Notes: generated from the letters alone by a model not told the origin. Counted from the first letter of the stretch, positions 18,059-27,166 are shown. The stretch: DNA of 64,000 nt from JALEFZ01 sp038527485 (GCA_038527485.1 JBCBFT010000022.1:1-64000); one strand, 5' to 3'. Program-made: numbers and translations.

Positions 18059-18775
18059 TTAGATCGCTTGGTGATTGAATGGCTGAATGACCATCTCAGA
18101 CACAACACCAGAACTAGGCTGCTGGCAGAGGAACCAAATGGCACGCCCTGCTTCTTTGGCTGTGATGAACTTGTCTCGCTGCACACGGATGTCGATCTCA
18201 TCCCAGAAGGGACTGTCTACTCCTCCTAGATACAGATTCGTAATGCGAATGTTGGTGCGGCGAAGCTCCTCGCGAATGGACTTGAGCATACCATTGAGGC
18301 CATACTTGGACGCAGCATAAGCGGCCGCTCCTGCCATAGGCGTTTTCCCCAGCACGCCTGGGATATTGATGATGAAGCCTTTCTTAGCAGCTTTCATCGG
18401 AGGAATGAAATGCTTGAATAGCATGAAAGGACCTACCAAATTGGCTTGAATCGTCTGCTGGAAATCATCTACAGACAGACTTTCGAGGGGCTTGATGATC
18501 CCAATCCCCGCAGCATTGATCAAAATATCCAACTGACCGATCTGTCCATGGATAGCCGCTGCCGCCGACTCGATGCTCTGTTCATCTGCAAAATCAACCG
18601 TGAACACACGGTCCCCAGGTACACTCAACCCCTGAGCAACTGCTAATAACTTTTGGCTGTCACGCCCTGCAAGGTATAAATTGGCCCCCGACTGCTTGAG
18701 AAGCTTGGCTGCCTCATGCCCGATTCCCCCCGTTGCTCCTACGACCAGAATGTTTTTTCCCTGAATGATTTCCAT
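18059..18775 (-). CDS. SDR-family NAD(P)-binding protein lacking the catalytic serine
   Basis: A 238-residue short-chain dehydrogenase/reductase fold. The cofactor loop GATGGIG (13-19), NAAG (87-90), the conserved N112, and YAASK with Y153 and K157 are all present. The position 13 residues before the Tyr, normally the catalytic Ser, is Gly140 (INIPGVLGK). I checked this codon on the DNA (GGC). Either this subfamily uses another residue, or it binds a dinucleotide without normal oxidoreductase chemistry. The substrate is unknown. It lies 76 bases from the EEP-fold gene but on the opposite side of any operon signal, with its own terminator. Confidence 0.88.
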   Translation of the reverse strand: MEIIQGKNILVVGATGGIGHEAAKLLKQSGANLYLAGRDSQKLLAVAQGLSVPGDRVFTVDFADEQSIESAAAAIHGQIGQLDILINAAGIGIIKPLESLSVDDFQQTIQANLVGPFMLFKHFIPPMKAAKKGFIINIPGVLGKTPMAGAAAYAASKYGLNGMLKSIREELRRTNIRITNLYLGGVDSPFWDEIDIRVQRDKFITAKEAGRAIWFLCQQPSSGVVSEMVIQPFNHQAI

Positions 18776-18851
18776 AAATTGATTTTTCTCTTTTCTCCAT
18801 CAACTCTGGAATGAAAGGGATGTTTGAAGCATCCAACAGAAACTCTTTCCC

Positions 18852-19784
18852 TCATGCTCCAAATCCCCACCGCAGCTCTAGCGGATAATGATCCGACCCT
18901 ACATCAGGCCCTATCACGCGCTTTTCGATCACAATGTCAGCAGAGTGTAAGGCATGATCCAGGGGAATCCCCAGGTTTTTCCATCTCGTCGGCCACGAAG
19001 CATGGTATCCCCTCCCCTTTCGACTGTCCTGTAGCTCATTTGCCTCCAAAAAATCCTGGAAAACAGGATGAAAAGGGGTGATGTTAAAGTCTCCGACAAT
19101 CAAAATATGCGCTGGTCGCTCCTCCAATATGCTTCCCCAATTTCTCAATATCTCATCCCGAATGAGTAAATCCCTGACATTGGGAGGTGAAGGAGGATGA
19201 AAGGCCCATAGATCCAAAATTTGACTGTCTATTTGAATTTGCACTTCCAGTGTGGGTGCATGACAATCGGCCAGCCAATGACAGGCTGTGGACTGGAAGG
19301 GATACTTACTCGCGATCATTTGTCCGAAATAGCCCTCATTGAGTACTACTCTTCGATAGGGATAGTCCTTGTAGAGGGTGCCTAATCGATTGTGCCAAAG
19401 AGAGGTATACTCTAGCAATACCAGGACATCTGGATTTTGCTCCTGCAAATAAGGCAAGACCTTCTCAGGTTCAGGATTGGCTTTCTCCAGATTGAGCGAA
19501 ACCAGCGAATAGGTAGGGCCAACTGCCTGTATTTGTTGTCCAACATAAACAGGAAGAACCTGAAAAAGATTGAAGGAAAGGCAAATCAAAGCAATACCTA
19601 AAAAAATACGATCGGCTTTTCGAAGGAAAAAAAGAAGTGCAAGACAGGATAACAGGGTGAAATGAAGTGGGAAATGTAAGTAGATACTCCAAGAGGGTAC
19701 TTGGGCATAAAGCCTTCCCATGATGATGACCAGCGCCAAAGCAAGGATTCCTATTTTCGCCAACAATCGGAGGATCTTCCCCAT
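18852..19784 (-). CDS. Endonuclease/exonuclease/phosphatase (EEP) fold protein with N-terminal membrane helices
   Basis: A 310-residue protein with three hydrophobic helices in residues 5-80, then an EEP catalytic domain in the periplasm or at the membrane face. Active-site segments are visible in order: SLNLE (Asn98), LVLLEYT (Glu125), GDFNITP (Asp and Asn near 234-236), DHALHS and GSDHYPLEL (Asp-His near 300). Members act as nucleases or as phosphodiesterases on lipids or nucleotides; membrane-anchored forms like this are common in Bacteroidota and their substrate is not known. The ATG at 19784 is preferred over a non-ATG start 13 codons upstream. Confidence 0.85.
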   Translation of the reverse strand: MGKILRLLAKIGILALALVIIMGRLYAQVPSWSIYLHFPLHFTLLSCLALLFFLRKADRIFLGIALICLSFNLFQVLPVYVGQQIQAVGPTYSLVSLNLEKANPEPEKVLPYLQEQNPDVLVLLEYTSLWHNRLGTLYKDYPYRRVVLNEGYFGQMIASKYPFQSTACHWLADCHAPTLEVQIQIDSQILDLWAFHPPSPPNVRDLLIRDEILRNWGSILEERPAHILIVGDFNITPFHPVFQDFLEANELQDSRKGRGYHASWPTRWKNLGIPLDHALHSADIVIEKRVIGPDVGSDHYPLELRWGFGA

Positions 19785-19921
19785 ATAGATTTTTATGTTC
19801 TTTGAAGAGATGTATGAACACACGAGGCTTTAGTATGAATCATTGTGTGAAAATTATGCCGAATTTGGCAGCAATGAAAATCAGTCTTTTTAGGCTCTTG
19901 TACAATGGGTCTGCCCCAATA

Positions 19922-21295
19922 TCAAGTCCTCTGCCCTACTTCAGGGCAATGACGTGTATTGTGCAGGGCACAGGGTACATGCTTTCGCGCAAAACGAAGG
20001 TTTTTCCACCTACTACTGGTTCCCTTGAATAGCTTGATGCCCTCCGCTTCGGAATCAAACTCAAACATCAAGACGCCCAATGGGGCTGAGGACTGCTCCT
20101 GGGCAGACTTTACCCGCAGGTGCTGCCCCAATATCCGATCGATCTTTCCTTTCTGCTTTTTGCTCGGCTTAGCCTTAGAGGTATTCAAGTATTCATCCAG
20201 GGAAAAATATCCATCAAACATCGGTTCACAAGCCGTACAGCCATTGGTAGTAGTCATCGTACACAGCGGGACATCTTGAGGAATGGACTGATCAAACCGT
20301 GTACAGACTCCTTCGATTTCACGAACCGTCTGCGTGTGTGGATGTTTCCACCGCTTATGAATTCCCGCAGAAAATACCACATGAGAGGCCGCTTCCGAAT
20401 CATTCAGATCCAAGACCTCTTCCCAAATCTTGATATCAGAAGAAAAATGAGAGCCATGGTGTCCCGCCTTGACAAACTGAGCCTTTTGGGTGAGTATCGC
20501 TTGCAAGACGCCAAAGTCATTGGCTTGCAGATGGGCCAGCGCATCCAACCAAACCATCCGGTGCGTATCCCCACTGAAAACTAGGTGATAGGGACCAAAA
20601 ACAAACTTCACGATGGAGGAAACAAGGTTTTTATCCAACTGCTCTCGCAGTTCCCCCTTTTGTACAAAAAACTCATAGATATACTGCCCAGCCATCACCT
20701 CCTGAAAAGATTCTAAATGATGATGGAGTGGTGCAAGGGCATAGGCATAGACGCCTTTACCTTTACCAAGGGGCAGCGGACTCACCCCTATCATTCGCTC
20801 GAATATCCTGGGTCTCTTCTCTTTGAATTGTAAAATTCTTCTCAGTTTACGCTCAAAGCCCTGAACCTGGCTACGGAATTTAGGGTTCTTTTTTTCTTGG
20901 GTAGCAAAGGCGCGAGCGTGTCGTTTCAGCTTTCCGAAGAATTCGGGCAACTCTGTTCCCCCAAACCACCAGAAATATTCTACTTGAATATCATTTGCCT
21001 CTACCCAGTCCAAAAGATCGGTTATACCCTTTAAGTGATCATGATCAGGATGAGAAATGTAGATAAATGCGATTCGAGGAGGTTTATGTGGGAATTGCTG
21101 GTGTAAATGCCGGAGAACGGAAAGCGCAGGCAGTTCTTCCTGACGCATGGGTGTGTGAAAAAAGCAGTCGATGATCCCAAATGAACCGTCAGGTAGGTGC
21201 ATCAAGATGTGGTCGCCTTGACTCACATTGAAGGTATAGACTTTGAGTTTTCCTGTCTCCGTAAAAAGCCTTGTAGTAGAATTCCCCATCTTCAT
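19922..21295 (-). CDS. ComEC/Rec2-like metallo-beta-lactamase-fold protein, third gene of the kinase-regulator cassette
   Basis: A 457-residue soluble protein with a metallo-beta-lactamase fold nearest to the C-terminal domain of ComEC. It has the dinuclear zinc motif SHPDHDH (81-87), the bridging Asp in FSGDTH (243) and the GHHGSHFSS loop (278-286). There is no signal peptide or membrane helix. Residues 110-230 form a long insertion rich in Lys and Arg. After residue 330 comes a tail with CxxC (NGCTACEP), a basic stretch and a final Cys/His-rich segment (PCALHNTRHC) that might bind metal. The fold suggests a nuclease or phosphodiesterase. It follows the response-regulator gene by 26 bases, so it is probably the output arm of that signalling unit. 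Confidence 0.82.
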   Translation of the reverse strand: MKMGNSTTRLFTETGKLKVYTFNVSQGDHILMHLPDGSFGIIDCFFHTPMRQEELPALSVLRHLHQQFPHKPPRIAFIYISHPDHDHLKGITDLLDWVEANDIQVEYFWWFGGTELPEFFGKLKRHARAFATQEKKNPKFRSQVQGFERKLRRILQFKEKRPRIFERMIGVSPLPLGKGKGVYAYALAPLHHHLESFQEVMAGQYIYEFFVQKGELREQLDKNLVSSIVKFVFGPYHLVFSGDTHRMVWLDALAHLQANDFGVLQAILTQKAQFVKAGHHGSHFSSDIKIWEEVLDLNDSEAASHVVFSAGIHKRWKHPHTQTVREIEGVCTRFDQSIPQDVPLCTMTTTNGCTACEPMFDGYFSLDEYLNTSKAKPSKKQKGKIDRILGQHLRVKSAQEQSSAPLGVLMFEFDSEAEGIKLFKGTSSRWKNLRFARKHVPCALHNTRHCPEVGQRT

Positions 21296-21321
21296 TCAGC
21301 AAATTATCCCCTCCCCTCAGT

Positions 21322-22605
21322 TCAATCTATCGGCTCAATATGATATGTATAGGTCCCACTGCGAATCTGTATCGCAGTCAAAAGAAACTGGCTGTCGGTG
21401 TATTTGATGCCATTTTCTGCTAGCGTCTCCTGATGAAATTGGTCGAGCCTCCGCTCCTTGTCTATCAAGCTGTCCAAGCGTACTTGTACCCCTTCAGCCT
21501 CTGTTTCTTCTTGCTCTACAGTTCCACGCATGACGTCTAGGACTTGCCAGTCGACCAGTTCTTTCAATGATTCCAAGCGATCTAGTATTTCATCAGGTTC
21601 TTCTCCAGCATTTTCTCCATCTTGCGCGCAAAGCTTAGGAATTTCCATCTTTCCTAAATCTGACAGTGGCAAGAGCAAAGCTTTAAGAACAGGTAGTGTA
21701 AATCTTTCTTCGCGATACCAGTCCCAGACACTATACGCGATCGCAATCTCAGTCAAAATCCTCCATTTAGAAGGCCATTTTGGTGCTGAAACATCTTGCC
21801 AAGCAAGGATCTTTTCGGGTGTTTCCAAAGGCAGATGCAAGGCCTCTCCATCCCCTTCTTGAATGATCAATCCTGCCCATTGCCCATCCCAAATATGGCG
21901 GTGGACTTCGATAGTCAGTGGTGACGGGACTCTCTGCTCTGTTAAGGTCAACTCCCAGTCTACATCTCCTGCAAACCAACCCTCAAGATCTTCCTCCTCA
22001 TCAAATCCTTCTATCCAATCTGTCCTATCTGCCTGTATATCTTGTTTGAGAACTTTCCTTGCGAAATATACCTGTGTCGCATCATTCACCTTCCCCTGAG
22101 GCATCGCATGAAAATTCAAAACTGTCGCTACCGTCTGATGCTCAGCGACTCTGGGAATAGCTAGATCATCAATAAAATGGGCGATATGTGTCGAGATCTC
22201 ATGGAATATCTCCTCAAATTCGCTGTATTTCTTTACAAAGAAAAAATCTGCACCTGCTTCCTCAGCCTCTTTCCTTCTGTCAGGATATCCCGTCAATACT
22301 ATGATCAGCGCCTGCGGAACCGTCTTCCGAATATCTTCAATGAATTGAATGCCTGCCTTCTTGTGTTCTTTCCCCAAGTGAATGTCCACAAGGAATATCC
22401 CCTTCTCGTAAGCCCCTAGTTCTTTGGGGGCTAAACTATGGGCTTCACTTTGGATAAGGACATGATCCTCTATTCCCTCACCGAATGCCTCGCGAAGGTT
22501 GAGTCGGATTTTCTTAGCTGCCCGCTCACGGATCGTCTTATGATCGTCCGTCACGAGTATAGGTACCTGACCCATTGCTTGATATTGTATAGCTTCTGTG
22601 CGCAT
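21322..22605 (-). CDS. Response regulator receiver protein with unrecognised output domain
   Basis: A 427-residue protein. The N-terminal 140 residues are a receiver domain with the acidic pair D20-D21, phospho-acceptor D74 (FLVDIHLG), T105 (VLTGYP) and K125 (FFFVKK). A linker follows, then about 270 residues I do not recognise. That part has no helix-turn-helix, GGDEF, EAL, HD or AAA signature; it is Trp- and Glu-rich (DWELTLTEQRVPSPLTIEVH, WPSKWRILTEIAIAYSVWDW) with a helical coiled-coil near 340-400. It lies 26 bases after the histidine kinase gene and 26 before the metallo-beta-lactamase-fold gene, so it probably receives phosphate from the former and acts with the latter. Confidence 0.8.
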   Translation of the reverse strand: MRTEAIQYQAMGQVPILVTDDHKTIRERAAKKIRLNLREAFGEGIEDHVLIQSEAHSLAPKELGAYEKGIFLVDIHLGKEHKKAGIQFIEDIRKTVPQALIIVLTGYPDRRKEAEEAGADFFFVKKYSEFEEIFHEISTHIAHFIDDLAIPRVAEHQTVATVLNFHAMPQGKVNDATQVYFARKVLKQDIQADRTDWIEGFDEEEDLEGWFAGDVDWELTLTEQRVPSPLTIEVHRHIWDGQWAGLIIQEGDGEALHLPLETPEKILAWQDVSAPKWPSKWRILTEIAIAYSVWDWYREERFTLPVLKALLLPLSDLGKMEIPKLCAQDGENAGEEPDEILDRLESLKELVDWQVLDVMRGTVEQEETEAEGVQVRLDSLIDKERRLDQFHQETLAENGIKYTDSQFLLTAIQIRSGTYTYHIEPID

Positions 22606-22631
22606 CGGCTGCCTATATTCAATCCTCTATC

Positions 22632-25600
22632 CTAAAGCGGAATTTCCACAAAGAATTTGGTCCATTTGCCATAACTGGACTCGAAGCGTATGCTCCCATT
22701 GAAAATGATGGATAAAATTTCTCTCACAAAATAGAGTCCCAGTCCAATCCCATCTTCTCTGTCTGAATGGCGATAATCAAAAATCATTTCACCACGCCTT
22801 TTATCGATCCCTATCCCGTTGTCCCACACCGTTAAAATAAACGTATCTTCTGTACTTTCGTTCGCGATCCGAATCAGTCCTTCCTGCCTCGAATCAGGGT
22901 TTTCGTCGATGGCTTTGACAGAGTTAGAGAAGAGGTTGTATACAATCATACTGAACAACTGCGGGTCCCCCTCTAGCTCGAGTAATCGATTAAACCCTTC
23001 TTGCTCAAAGCGAATTTCTGAAATATGCTGGAACCGCTGCTTCTGAGATTCGGCCCGAAACTTCTCAATATTCTGACGTATGATGGGGCGTACATTGAAG
23101 ACTTCGTTTTTGCGATTCTTAAAATCGAACTTGTCCAGTAACTGCTCGATACTGCGCGCATTGCGTCCTACCTGACGAAACAAGAGTTGGAATTTTCCCT
23201 TCATCGCCCTTGATAGAGAAGGATATATTTGCTCCTTGATCTCATCCTCCATGATGGCAATCTCGATCAGATTGTTTCGGATGTCGTGATTGATTCCTTG
23301 TGCCAATGTAAAGTAGACCTTTTCATACCCTTCGTTCTTTTTATGGGCTTCCACCGCATCTTTTTCTGCATTCTGAGCACGAGATTGTGCCTGCTCGATG
23401 TAGGTTCCCGTAATCAAGGCATTGACCGTCAAATAGCGAAAGGCTTTGATGAAGGTCTTCAGGCCATGTTCAAACCTGCGGGGATTTCTGTAGTGGATCA
23501 GTAAAACTCCCAGGTCTTGCTTCCTAAATTCCAGCTTAATCGCGGCTATAGAAGCCAACGCTTCTTTCTCCCAAAAGCTCCTCTCAAAAAGGCCTCCTGA
23601 ATCAATCGCATGGGAGCGAAGGAACTGCTCAAAGTCTGCTTGCTTATGAAAATACTGAGTGCCACTGCGCAGAATCGCATTTGCCAGTGCAAAAGAATCG
23701 CGCATCTCGGCTTCTTGGGCAAACTCCTTACGATGGTCTTGATGGAGGAAGACACCCGAATGAATCCCTTCACGCTTGGCGATATTTTTCTCTTTTCTTG
23801 GAAATAATTGGATCAGATCCGCATCTAGGATTTCTATGCCTTTATCTGTGAGTGTCTGTAAATATGAGGCGTAGGAGGGCTCTGATAGCTGTTCGCTGAG
23901 CAGGGTAAGTTGATTGATGATCTGAAACATCTGGAGGGTCATGCCTCCCTTTTGGGTGATCATGTTGAGGAGGAGGTAGTCCTCAGGGGCGAGATCGGGC
24001 TCCGCCACTTTAGAAAATAGGGTAATCAACCCTACGATACGTGTATCAGATATGACAGGAACAAAGATCCCCGAGCGCAACCCATGTGTGGAAAGCAATG
24101 CCCGGAAATCGGGAAAATATTGTCTTAGCTGAGATGCTTGCAGGACCAAGCTTGCCTCTTTCCCTCTCGTATATTTAGGTCCGCGCCCCTTGGCCCTTGG
24201 GAGAAAATATTCTTCTTCATTGATCGAAACTATCTCAAAGCCTCTCCTCAAGGCAAAGGGAATGATTTCTTTTCCCCTCAAATTTAACTCTCCTGGAATC
24301 TCGTGATAGGCTTGTTGAAAGAAGGTATGCTCTCGCTGCTTACGTTCCCATGCAATGATGTAGGGGGTCTGAAAATAATTTTTGAGAAAAGAGACAATCG
24401 GTTGATAGATTTCCTCTGCTTCAAAAATCCCAAAAGGACGGACCAATCCCTGAAGGGAATAATTGACACGTTTGAGCGTAAAATCCTTGGCGATCTCCTG
24501 GGCATATTTTTCTAGTACACGGGCTTTTTTCAAGTCAAAATGATTTTCCCGTCGATCATACAAATTGATCGCTCCGAGTGTACGCCCTTGATAGTGCAAA
24601 GGAATAGATAGCTGAGACTTTGCCCCTTTATAGCCTACTATGATAGCTATTTGATTGCTTGGAGATGTCCAATAAGATTCTCCTGTCTGGATTACGTGGC
24701 GAAATATTTCTGTTGGGGAAGGTGTTTGGTTTACGCGATCCAACCTATCCTTGGTAAGTACTTCTTCTTCTACTTTAAAGACGATGGGACGTTCGGGCAG
24801 CCATTGATCCTGCTGACCAAAAGGAATCAGCGCAACATCGCCTCCCATATCGGCGTGAACCAACTGCGCAAGCTCTTGAAGAATGGCCTGAAGGTACTGA
24901 TCAGGGTCTTCTATCTGAATAAACTGATCCAAAGTCTCTTTGATCCTTAGATCTTCCTCTATCTCGAATCCCCTAAAAAAAGGCTGGGCACAATTGTCAA
25001 TGTAGAGTTTGAGTTCGATCAAGTCGGCATACGAGAAGGTCTTGCCCGTCTGCTTGTGGTACCCCACTTCGAAAACGCCTAAAGCATAATCACGATTCCC
25101 TCCTGCGCGTTCGAGTCGTTTTTTCATAGGAATGAACAAGCGAACCAGTTGATCGTGTCCAAACTTTCGATACACCTCTGGATCAAAATGAGGATCTTTG
25201 CCAATCTCTACTACGATCTCTTCTTGAATATCTCCCTCCAGATTCGCCAGCACTTGAATATGATGGCCATCGACTTTGAGGACAGCGTCACCTGCCACCG
25301 TGTAGGGTAATACATCTGCATCGGTGAGCGCAAACTGGCGATTCAGCTTGTCACTTTGCCAAGCGGTAGGGTCGACAGGAGAATCCTTCCTACTCGCATT
25401 GTACTTGACTTTGATGGTACGATCGAGATGGTCTACTAGGGAGAGACTCGCATAATCCAGCCCGAAGAAATCGATCATTTCCTGAACGGCGATCTGACAT
25501 ACTTCATCCAGATTTTCTTTCCGTGAAAGGGCGTTGATTCGATGATGTAGGGGAATGATGTGCTCGGGATATTGTTTAAGTTCTTTCACACGAGAAAGCA

Positions 25601-25775
25601 ACTGCTGCGGTTCAGCCGTATTCAAATCCAATTGCTGAATAAGTCCTTCGTACGTGTTTTCCCAATCTTCTCTTACGGACTTTGATTTCGCTTGCTTCTG
25701 CCACATCCACAGCCAGGCAGTCCCCATTATCAGAATGGTGATCCCCAGCACTATATGTAAAATATCTACTGGCAT
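22632..25775 (-). CDS. Multi-GAF sensor histidine kinase
   Basis: A 1047-residue kinase with one N-terminal membrane helix (about 4-25) and a cytoplasmic body. Several GAF-like sensory modules can be seen (about 70-265, 285-435, 445-635 and 645-800; for example GRTLGAINLYDRR and TRIVGLITLFSK). A short coiled-coil leads into the kinase core: H-box GINHDIRNNL with His near 830, N-box YNLFSNSVKAID near 947, G1 DNGIGID near 985 and G2 GIGLGLYF near 1010. The core resembles the HPK family whose H-box reads HDIRN. The sensed ligand is unknown. It is the first gene of the three-gene cassette; a small membrane-protein gene lies 40 bases upstream on the same strand. Confidence 0.88.
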   Translation of the reverse strand: MPVDILHIVLGITILIMGTAWLWMWQKQAKSKSVREDWENTYEGLIQQLDLNTAEPQQLLSRVKELKQYPEHIIPLHHRINALSRKENLDEVCQIAVQEMIDFFGLDYASLSLVDHLDRTIKVKYNASRKDSPVDPTAWQSDKLNRQFALTDADVLPYTVAGDAVLKVDGHHIQVLANLEGDIQEEIVVEIGKDPHFDPEVYRKFGHDQLVRLFIPMKKRLERAGGNRDYALGVFEVGYHKQTGKTFSYADLIELKLYIDNCAQPFFRGFEIEEDLRIKETLDQFIQIEDPDQYLQAILQELAQLVHADMGGDVALIPFGQQDQWLPERPIVFKVEEEVLTKDRLDRVNQTPSPTEIFRHVIQTGESYWTSPSNQIAIIVGYKGAKSQLSIPLHYQGRTLGAINLYDRRENHFDLKKARVLEKYAQEIAKDFTLKRVNYSLQGLVRPFGIFEAEEIYQPIVSFLKNYFQTPYIIAWERKQREHTFFQQAYHEIPGELNLRGKEIIPFALRRGFEIVSINEEEYFLPRAKGRGPKYTRGKEASLVLQASQLRQYFPDFRALLSTHGLRSGIFVPVISDTRIVGLITLFSKVAEPDLAPEDYLLLNMITQKGGMTLQMFQIINQLTLLSEQLSEPSYASYLQTLTDKGIEILDADLIQLFPRKEKNIAKREGIHSGVFLHQDHRKEFAQEAEMRDSFALANAILRSGTQYFHKQADFEQFLRSHAIDSGGLFERSFWEKEALASIAAIKLEFRKQDLGVLLIHYRNPRRFEHGLKTFIKAFRYLTVNALITGTYIEQAQSRAQNAEKDAVEAHKKNEGYEKVYFTLAQGINHDIRNNLIEIAIMEDEIKEQIYPSLSRAMKGKFQLLFRQVGRNARSIEQLLDKFDFKNRKNEVFNVRPIIRQNIEKFRAESQKQRFQHISEIRFEQEGFNRLLELEGDPQLFSMIVYNLFSNSVKAIDENPDSRQEGLIRIANESTEDTFILTVWDNGIGIDKRRGEMIFDYRHSDREDGIGLGLYFVREILSIIFNGSIRFESSYGKWTKFFVEIPL

Positions 25776-25815
25776 ACCGTATGGTATTCGGTATTTTGAT
25801 ACAATTCGTTTTGGG

Positions 25816-26343
25816 TCAAGTAGATCTCTTGCTATTTCTTCTCATCAGCAACATTCCTCCTAAAATCAACATCCCAAATACAAGAAATCCAATCTCGGAG
25901 AGGGCTGCTACAAATGCAGTAAGGACAACAGGTATGGTCGCTAAGAAGAGACCCGCCACAATCCCTATTTTCGCCCATATTTTCCTTTGGGGTTTCTTCC
26001 ACTTTGCCTTATTGAGTCGTTTCCAGCTCCGAATCCCCCATATCCAGGCAAAAACGCCACATGCCAACCAGCCTGCGATAGCAAGCAGGGCAAGATTCCC
26101 CAGCGAACCCAGCGCAAAATAGATGATCCCATAAAAGGAATAGTTCGCAAGTCCGCCTAAGCCAAGAACCCAAGAAGGATGGGGAGCTCGATTCATTTCT
26201 TGCGGAATGAAAGTAGAAGAAATCTCAGAAACAGAGGGATCAGCGATGGCATTCTGAATGTGGGGGACATTCATATTTCCTTTTGTTGGCAGACTCCAAC
26301 CCGCAATCATCACGGTAAGTAACAGGAAGAGACGATTTTTCAT
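25816..26343 (-). CDS. Small membrane protein of unknown function upstream of the kinase cassette
   Basis: A 175-residue protein with a signal-like N-terminus (MKNRLFLLLTVMIAGWSLP) and three further hydrophobic helices separated by a basic loop (RSWKRLNKAKWKKPQRKIW). This two-plus-two layout is shared by many small Bacteroidota membrane proteins that carry an exported N-terminal segment; I do not assign a function. It ends 40 bases before the kinase gene start, so it may be the first gene of that transcript, or its own unit. Confidence 0.65.
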   Translation of the reverse strand: MKNRLFLLLTVMIAGWSLPTKGNMNVPHIQNAIADPSVSEISSTFIPQEMNRAPHPSWVLGLGGLANYSFYGIIYFALGSLGNLALLAIAGWLACGVFAWIWGIRSWKRLNKAKWKKPQRKIWAKIGIVAGLFLATIPVVLTAFVAALSEIGFLVFGMLILGGMLLMRRNSKRST

Positions 26344-26420
26344 GTAGTAATCCTGAAAAGCTGTATGAACAGGTTAATATATAGAAATATTTTATATGAC
26401 TATAAGATAAGAAGCATGGA

Positions 26421-26452
26421 TTTGGCTGCCCATAAGTCATTGACTTACTTTG
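26421..26452 (+). promoter_or_regulatory. Probable Bacteroidetes-type promoter of the CYTH gene
   Basis: TTTG at 26421-26424, 20 bases, then TTACTTTG at 26445-26452, one base off the TAnnTTTG consensus. The ATG is only 10 bases further on. Confidence 0.35.
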
Positions 26453-26462
26453 TCGCCAAAAC

Positions 26463-26975
26463 ATGCATCTCAACATAGAAATCAAGGCCCGAACCACTCG
26501 TCACGAAGCCATTCGGAAAACGCTTCAAGACCTCTCGGCACGATCTGTCGGCTTAGACCATCAGGTAGATACTTATTTTCACTGTGAAAATGGCAGGCTG
26601 AAACTTCGCCAAGGCAACATAGAGCAGTCCCTAATTCACTACAATCGCAGCGATCAGGCAGGTCCCAAGGCTTCACATGTGCACTTATTTCATCCTCAAA
26701 ATGGAACCGAAGAACTCAAAGCGGTCCTTGTATCAGCCTATGGCATCTGGAAAGTCGTAGACAAAAAGCGAGAGATCTACTTTGTAGACAATGTGAAGAT
26801 TCATCTGGACAAGGTAGAAGGCTTAGGAACTTTTGTAGAAATCGAAGCGATAGATAAGGATGGCAGTGTAGGGCAGGAGAAACTGCATGCGCAGTGTGCC
26901 CATTTCATGGACCTCTTTGAGATTGCTGAAGGGGATTTACTCAGCAGTAGCTACAGCGACATGATAAATACGTAG
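26463..26975 (+). CDS. CYTH domain protein (class IV adenylate cyclase-like)
   Basis: A 170-residue protein of the CYTH fold, a triphosphate-tunnel family that includes class IV adenylate cyclases, thiamine triphosphatases and tripolyphosphatases. The start MHLNIEIKAR matches the family's N-terminal ExExK-like signature, with Asn at the first acidic place as in many short bacterial forms. LKLRQGN, RSDQAGPKASH, KKREIYFVDNVKIHLDKVEG and GTFVEIEA are further family strands. Which triphosphate is used cannot be told. It is convergent with the DUF2007 gene. Confidence 0.8.
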   Translation: MHLNIEIKARTTRHEAIRKTLQDLSARSVGLDHQVDTYFHCENGRLKLRQGNIEQSLIHYNRSDQAGPKASHVHLFHPQNGTEELKAVLVSAYGIWKVVDKKREIYFVDNVKIHLDKVEGLGTFVEIEAIDKDGSVGQEKLHAQCAHFMDLFEIAEGDLLSSSYSDMINT

Positions 26976-26979
26976 GACC

Positions 26980-27050
26980 ACCGCCATAGCGTGGTCACCC
27001 TTGATAAAATCATCACCGCCATGGCATGGTCACCACCCTAATAAAATCAT
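26980..27050. repeat. Two tandem copies of a 35-base repeat
   Basis: Both units begin ACCGCCAT and end AATAAAATCATC or GATAAAATCATC; they agree at roughly four in five positions. The first unit, with the GA before it, can fold into a hairpin (GACCAC with GTGGTC). A third, shorter relic (CGCCCCATCG) follows. Confidence 0.5.
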
Positions 27051-27081
27051 CGCCCCATCGTGAGCGATTATTGCACAAAAA

Positions 27082-27117
27082 ACCCAGAGAGAAAACGAAC
27101 TGGTTTTCTGTCTGGGT
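27082..27117. terminator. Bidirectional hairpin terminator
   Basis: ACCCAGAGAGAAAAC pairs with GTTTTCTGTCTGGGT over 15 bases with one mismatch and a 6-base loop. An A-run on the left gives a T-run for the minus strand. It separates the convergent CYTH and DUF2007 genes. Confidence 0.7.
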
Positions 27118-27166
27118 CTCCGTAATAGGAAATGTAAGGCTAGCCTATAGCTAACGAAAATATCCT

